DNA from: Oscheius dolichura
Taxonomy: Eukaryota; Nematoda; Chromadorea; Rhabditida; Rhabditidae
Direction: 5' to 3'
Length of the DNA: 64,000 bases
Assembly (NCBI GenBank): GCA_932521035.1
Contig: OW051493.1
Location: 8,308,001 to 8,372,000 of the forward strand
Shown here: positions 60,901 through 64,000 of the stretch, in pieces
How positions within the stretch are numbered: position 1 is the first letter of the stretch
Layout of the letters: each line of letters begins with the position of its first letter
The notes under the pieces: model-generated
Seen by the model: only the letters and a program-made list of their open reading frames with translations
What the model was told of the DNA's origin: nothing
The model's database searches: none
Translations under genes and position numbers: made by a program

Positions 60901-63200
60901 ATGCTGAAAATCAGAAACTCATTTTTACATCATTTTCTTCAAGTGAAATTCGTTTGTTTAATAATTATCCATTTTTAATTCTTGCTGTACTTGTATTATC
61001 TCTAAATTGTTACACAGCTGTGTATAGTAAACAAAAGAATCATAAAATATAGCAACGCATGTAAAATTTAGCAAACGTATAATTTCAATATGTCAAAAAT
61101 TCACGTTCATTGTTTTATTTTACTCTCTGCCTATAGCTATTCACATTTGTTACAGGAAATCTTTATAAACAGAAAATTATCCTTGCTTATCTAAAAAACA
61201 AGGAACCGGAAGAGTGTTCACTTTTTTTACAGCTATTTTGAAGTGTTATTTCCAGCTGGAGATTCTAAAAAGAGCCGACATCGTTCTAGCATCCTCAGCC
61301 TGTATTTACACAATACAAGAGCATGGTTGACAGCTATTTTTCTTGTTCGCTGACCACCACTTGATCAATCTTTGGCCGGTTAATTTTTGACTGCTGCTGT
61401 ATGGCAGTTTTTCATTTTTTGAAGAAGAGAAGTGAATTTGGTATAAGAAATTCGTTCATAATCAAAAATAAAAAAAAACCAGTCAATTCATATTGTTTGC
61501 CTGTTTGCAATTGACATTCAAGTGCGGCCAATGATTAGCGATGATTATAACCTGTAATAATCTCTAAAAACAACAAAGAGCAAGAGTCCGGCAGCCAGAA
61601 ATAGCGCAACCAGCAGCATGATTGTTTTCTTTGTAAACTTTGATCAAAAAAAGGGAAAGAAATTTTTTGTTGAGCAAAAGAAAAAAAGTAAAGACTAAAA
61701 GAGGAAAAAGAAGTCAGTACAGCTCTGCGTGTAGCTGCTGCTGCACAAAGTGTGACTCCGTTTCTCACGCCTTCCTCGTTCGCGCGACTTGACAGCCTGT
61801 CAAATTCCGATCGGAGTGACCCTTCCTTCAAGTTTTTGTACATCCGCGTCTCTCCAATACACAATAACACGTCTGACGCATTCTGTGTGTATTTTTTTTG
61901 ATAGCTTTGATCACTAATCAACATCAGACAAGTTGTTCCAAAGAGTAAAGCGACCAGGTGGGCGCTTTTCGAGTTGAGTACACAGAAAATGAGCTGGATT
62001 AGCAGCGCGCTGGAACATGGAAAAGATTGTTGTGCCAACTTACAGCTTGGAAAAGTTCGCTAACGTCAAGAAATAAATAAAAAGTTAGTAAAAATGACCG
62101 TATACCGTTTCCAAGCATTATTGAAATCTAAATTGAAAGCAGCTGAAAATAAGAACAACAACAGAAACATCTCGAATCAAATAATATTCTACTGTGCTAA
62201 ATAATGTTTAGAGAACGTGTAGAATTGATACCTGGCTAAAATCCCCATAAATTTGGATCAGGATCTGATTTTATTCAATTCCAGGCATTAGAAAGCTGCA
62301 GAGACCGTTTTCTACCATACAATCTATTCATCTTCATTTTATTTGCATGCAAAATTATTGAATAATCGAAAAATATTGATAGACTTTCCCCCGGTATCAT
62401 ATAATCTCGCTGCTCTCAAATAATCTCAAGTTAGTGTTGCGGTATAGCTTGCCACAGCCGGTTCCCAGTGTTTTCTGAGTATCTTCTGCAATTGAGCGCA
62501 CTTCAAAAAAGAGAGGTTGAAAAAACTCGAGAAGAATCACATGTCTAGTTTTCGCACTTTTATAAAAGTGAAGAATAAAATCGCGTCCAGTATTAGTAGA
62601 CAGAAACAAAGTTCTGGGAGAAAAAAAGATCAAAAAGTTCGATCGCTAGCAAATTTTTTCGGGGAAAAACACTTGAAGCCAGGTGTTTTTATGCTGGAGG
62701 GATCTTCTCTCACTGTCGCTAACCAGTGAATTTCGTACCTGACTCAGTTGGCGGCATGGACGAGTGCGAATGAGGGAGAAACCGAGTGCAAACAGCGCTG
62801 TGCCTACGGACACTCGACGCCGTTGGAGGGAACCGACTGCCGGTAATCCCCGGCTCTCTTAGCGGAATTTCAAGCCTTTTTCATGCGTCTCATGCCCGCT
62901 ATTTTTTTGGTGTTCTTCCGGTTATGAAGAGCAATAGCAAAAAGCAAGCAAACCTTCTGAAGATGGAGTAGCAATTCGAACGCGATGGATTTTCTTATCG
63001 GGAGTGCGATATATCAATTCGCGAAGAGGCGGACCATTTGTGTAGTCCACGGCGAAGGGATAAAGGCGTGGACGATGGTTACCTGATTAGAAATATTATT
63101 GACTTCAATAAAATAGACCAGACAATATTAAAAAAGAAGAAATGATACCTTTGACTGGCGAGCGGCGACGGATTGACGCCGCCCGCCGTTCAGCCTCCAT
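57933..63200 (-). CDS. Proline-rich adaptor-like protein with AKAP2/MISP-like C-terminal motif
   Basis: Ten exons: 63200-63149, 63082-62954, 60903-60788, 60718-60515, 60432-60341, 60041-59755, 59711-59512, 59454-59263, 58286-58191 and 58112-57933. Phases agree; 515 aa. It is mostly charged and likely disordered. It has a polyproline patch (GGMPPPPPERSSS, VPPPLPPKSEE; possible SH3/EVH1 ligands), a His run and the helix SLIAAEIRSAKEREEELKRS followed by ELGLPTLED. That helix resembles the conserved ERE(I)R.A.EREEELRR motif of AKAP2/MISP/PALM2-type cytoskeletal proteins. No membrane segment or catalytic domain is seen. A cytoskeletal or scaffold role is inferred. The start follows TTTCAG by 27 nt. 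Introns of 2.1 kb and 1.0 kb carry repeats. Confidence 0.75.
58879..58930. repeat. Perfect 17-bp-arm palindrome
   Basis: CCCCAGAGTGTCCTCCA faces TGGAGGACACTCTGGGG around an 18-nt spacer, inside the 976-nt intron 8 of the adaptor-like gene. Confidence 0.8.
59045..59245. repeat. Degenerate repeat array related to 56770-57130
   Basis: Units around CTGGCCGACGTTCTCCTC and TTGGCCGATGGTCATCCCC, same wording as in the neighbouring transporter intron. Confidence 0.55.
60904..62953. other. 2.05-kb intron of the adaptor-like gene
   Basis: Contains a 167-codon minus-strand open frame (61535-62038) with hydrophobic patches (HLVALLFGTTCLMLISD). No splice or motif support makes it a gene, but it is the longest frame in the intron. 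Confidence 0.4.
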
Positions 63201-63716
63201 ACTTGTGGAGGCGTGTGGCTGAATTTCCTGAAACTACAGCATTCCTCAGGGGATTACAAGGTAAAATAGAAGAGAAAAAAAATCGAAGTAGCATTGGAAC
63301 ACAGAGGCGAGATGAGCAGCAGAGTAAATAGGCAGACTTGCTCGAGAGGCGCATGCTGGCGCGTGCGACCTCTTTTCGAACTTTCCTTGAAAAAAAGCAG
63401 CAATTGTTAACAGAAATTAGCATAATCAATTGAAGAGGAAGAAGCATGCTGGCGGCGATGTTCGAAAGCTGTGAGTGACTCTGGAGTGTCCGCCGGCCGA
63501 TCAAACAAGACCTCTTTCAGGATGCCGGTATGGCAATAGCAAGTGATAAAAACGTATACAGTATACGAGTTTTATTTCAATTGCTGTATTACAACTTTAG
63601 CAAACTTTTAAAATTCAATATAAACAACATGCAAATGGTAAGGAGTAAAATAAGATGGACCTACATAAATAATCGCCTTGCAGATACAAGATATACACGT
63701 AATGGCATCAGTTAGA
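63201..63716. other. Upstream region of the adaptor-like gene
   Basis: Probably promoter and 5' sequence. A minus-strand frame at 63190-63504 overlaps exon 1 but shows no motif. Confidence 0.4.
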
Positions 63717-63996
63717 CTAATGAATCTTGGACATTTTTCTTGGTGATCCTTCATCGACAATAGCCAAGTTGCGTCTCTTACGACTGGAATCACTTACATC
63801 TGATGAGGAGCTCGCGTTTAATGAGCATTCTTTTGAATCTAAGTGAGTCAACTACAGTCAAATAGAACAAAATAAAAACAAACCTCGCAGGTCCAAAACT
63901 TTAGAACGGTTCATAGTTCCGTCAAGATTTAGCAAATCTACCAGCTGGTCCTGCATACCTTGCATATGCGCATACGTTGATGCATTCATTGAAGTA
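63717..63996 (-). CDS. 3' end of a gene running off the window
   Basis: Exons 63838-63717 and 63996-63884 (the latter preceded by TTAG at the very edge) join in phase. The end reads MQGMQDQLVDLLNLDGTMNR, SKVLDLRDSKECSLNASSSS and SSRKRRNLAIVDEGSPRKMS, finishing KIH. The Ser-rich, basic KRRN and SPRK words suggest a nuclear, phosphorylated tail. The rest of the gene lies beyond position 64000. No family recognised. Confidence 0.6.
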
Positions 63997-64000
63997 CTAA

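Overview
Eukaryotic DNA, most probably from a nematode outside the familiar Caenorhabditis species. Genes are split by many very short introns (often 37-60 nt) with strong TTTCAG-type acceptors. Several start codons sit a few bases behind a lone acceptor, as expected for spliced-leader trans-splicing. The families fit too: an F-box protein, a MATH-BTB protein, Kelch, an LGG-1-type Atg8, and small tryparedoxin/nucleoredoxin-like proteins. The species cannot be named from sequence alone. All gene models are my own manual exon joins, checked only for splice dinucleotides and reading phase.

Left part (1-28 kb): a 4-TM protein (110-1266, -); an F-box protein (1960-3270, +); a cluster of look-alike exons and introns (3.5-6.3 kb, -); a small ORF gene (7464-7799, +); a coiled-coil/Kelch protein (7856-9724, -). 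Then comes a repeat-rich block with a segmental duplication (about 12.9-14.8 and 18.0-20.0 kb), a 60-bp minisatellite inside one copy, and a 2.9-kb PIF/Harbinger transposon (14757-17658) between the copies. Next are a divergent pair of unknown genes (20895-21425, - and 21703-22444, +), a tandem MATH-BTB-MATH-BTB gene (23183-25826, +) and a 4-TM protein (26878-28288, -) whose intron holds an interrupted tRNA-Glu.

Middle (28.3-42.2 kb): about 6.8 kb without a recognisable gene, a 50-aa secreted Cys-rich peptide (35108-35327, +), and two paralogous WCPPC thioredoxin-fold genes head to head (35970-36484, - and 40794-42173, +). The second has a possible upstream first exon that would add an N-myristoylation signal.

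Right part (42.2-64 kb): a small unknown gene (42523-42967, +), the tRNA methyltransferase TRM13 (43042-46113, -), Atg8/LGG-1 (47391-49803, -), a 15-exon TOPORS-like RING protein (50980-53696, -), an SLC7/LAT amino-acid transporter (55012-57450, +), a 10-exon cytoskeletal-adaptor-like protein (57933-63200, -), and the 3' end of another gene (63717-63996, -). Small inverted-repeat elements are scattered between the genes; one family of about 90 bp has ends reading CACCCGTAAAATCTCGGCAG.

The genes are mostly unrelated housekeeping or lineage-expanded genes with no operon-like theme. The clearest unusual features are the repeat biology (duplicated exon modules with conserved introns, a templated insertion in the transposase, an interrupted tRNA) and the double MATH-BTB architecture.
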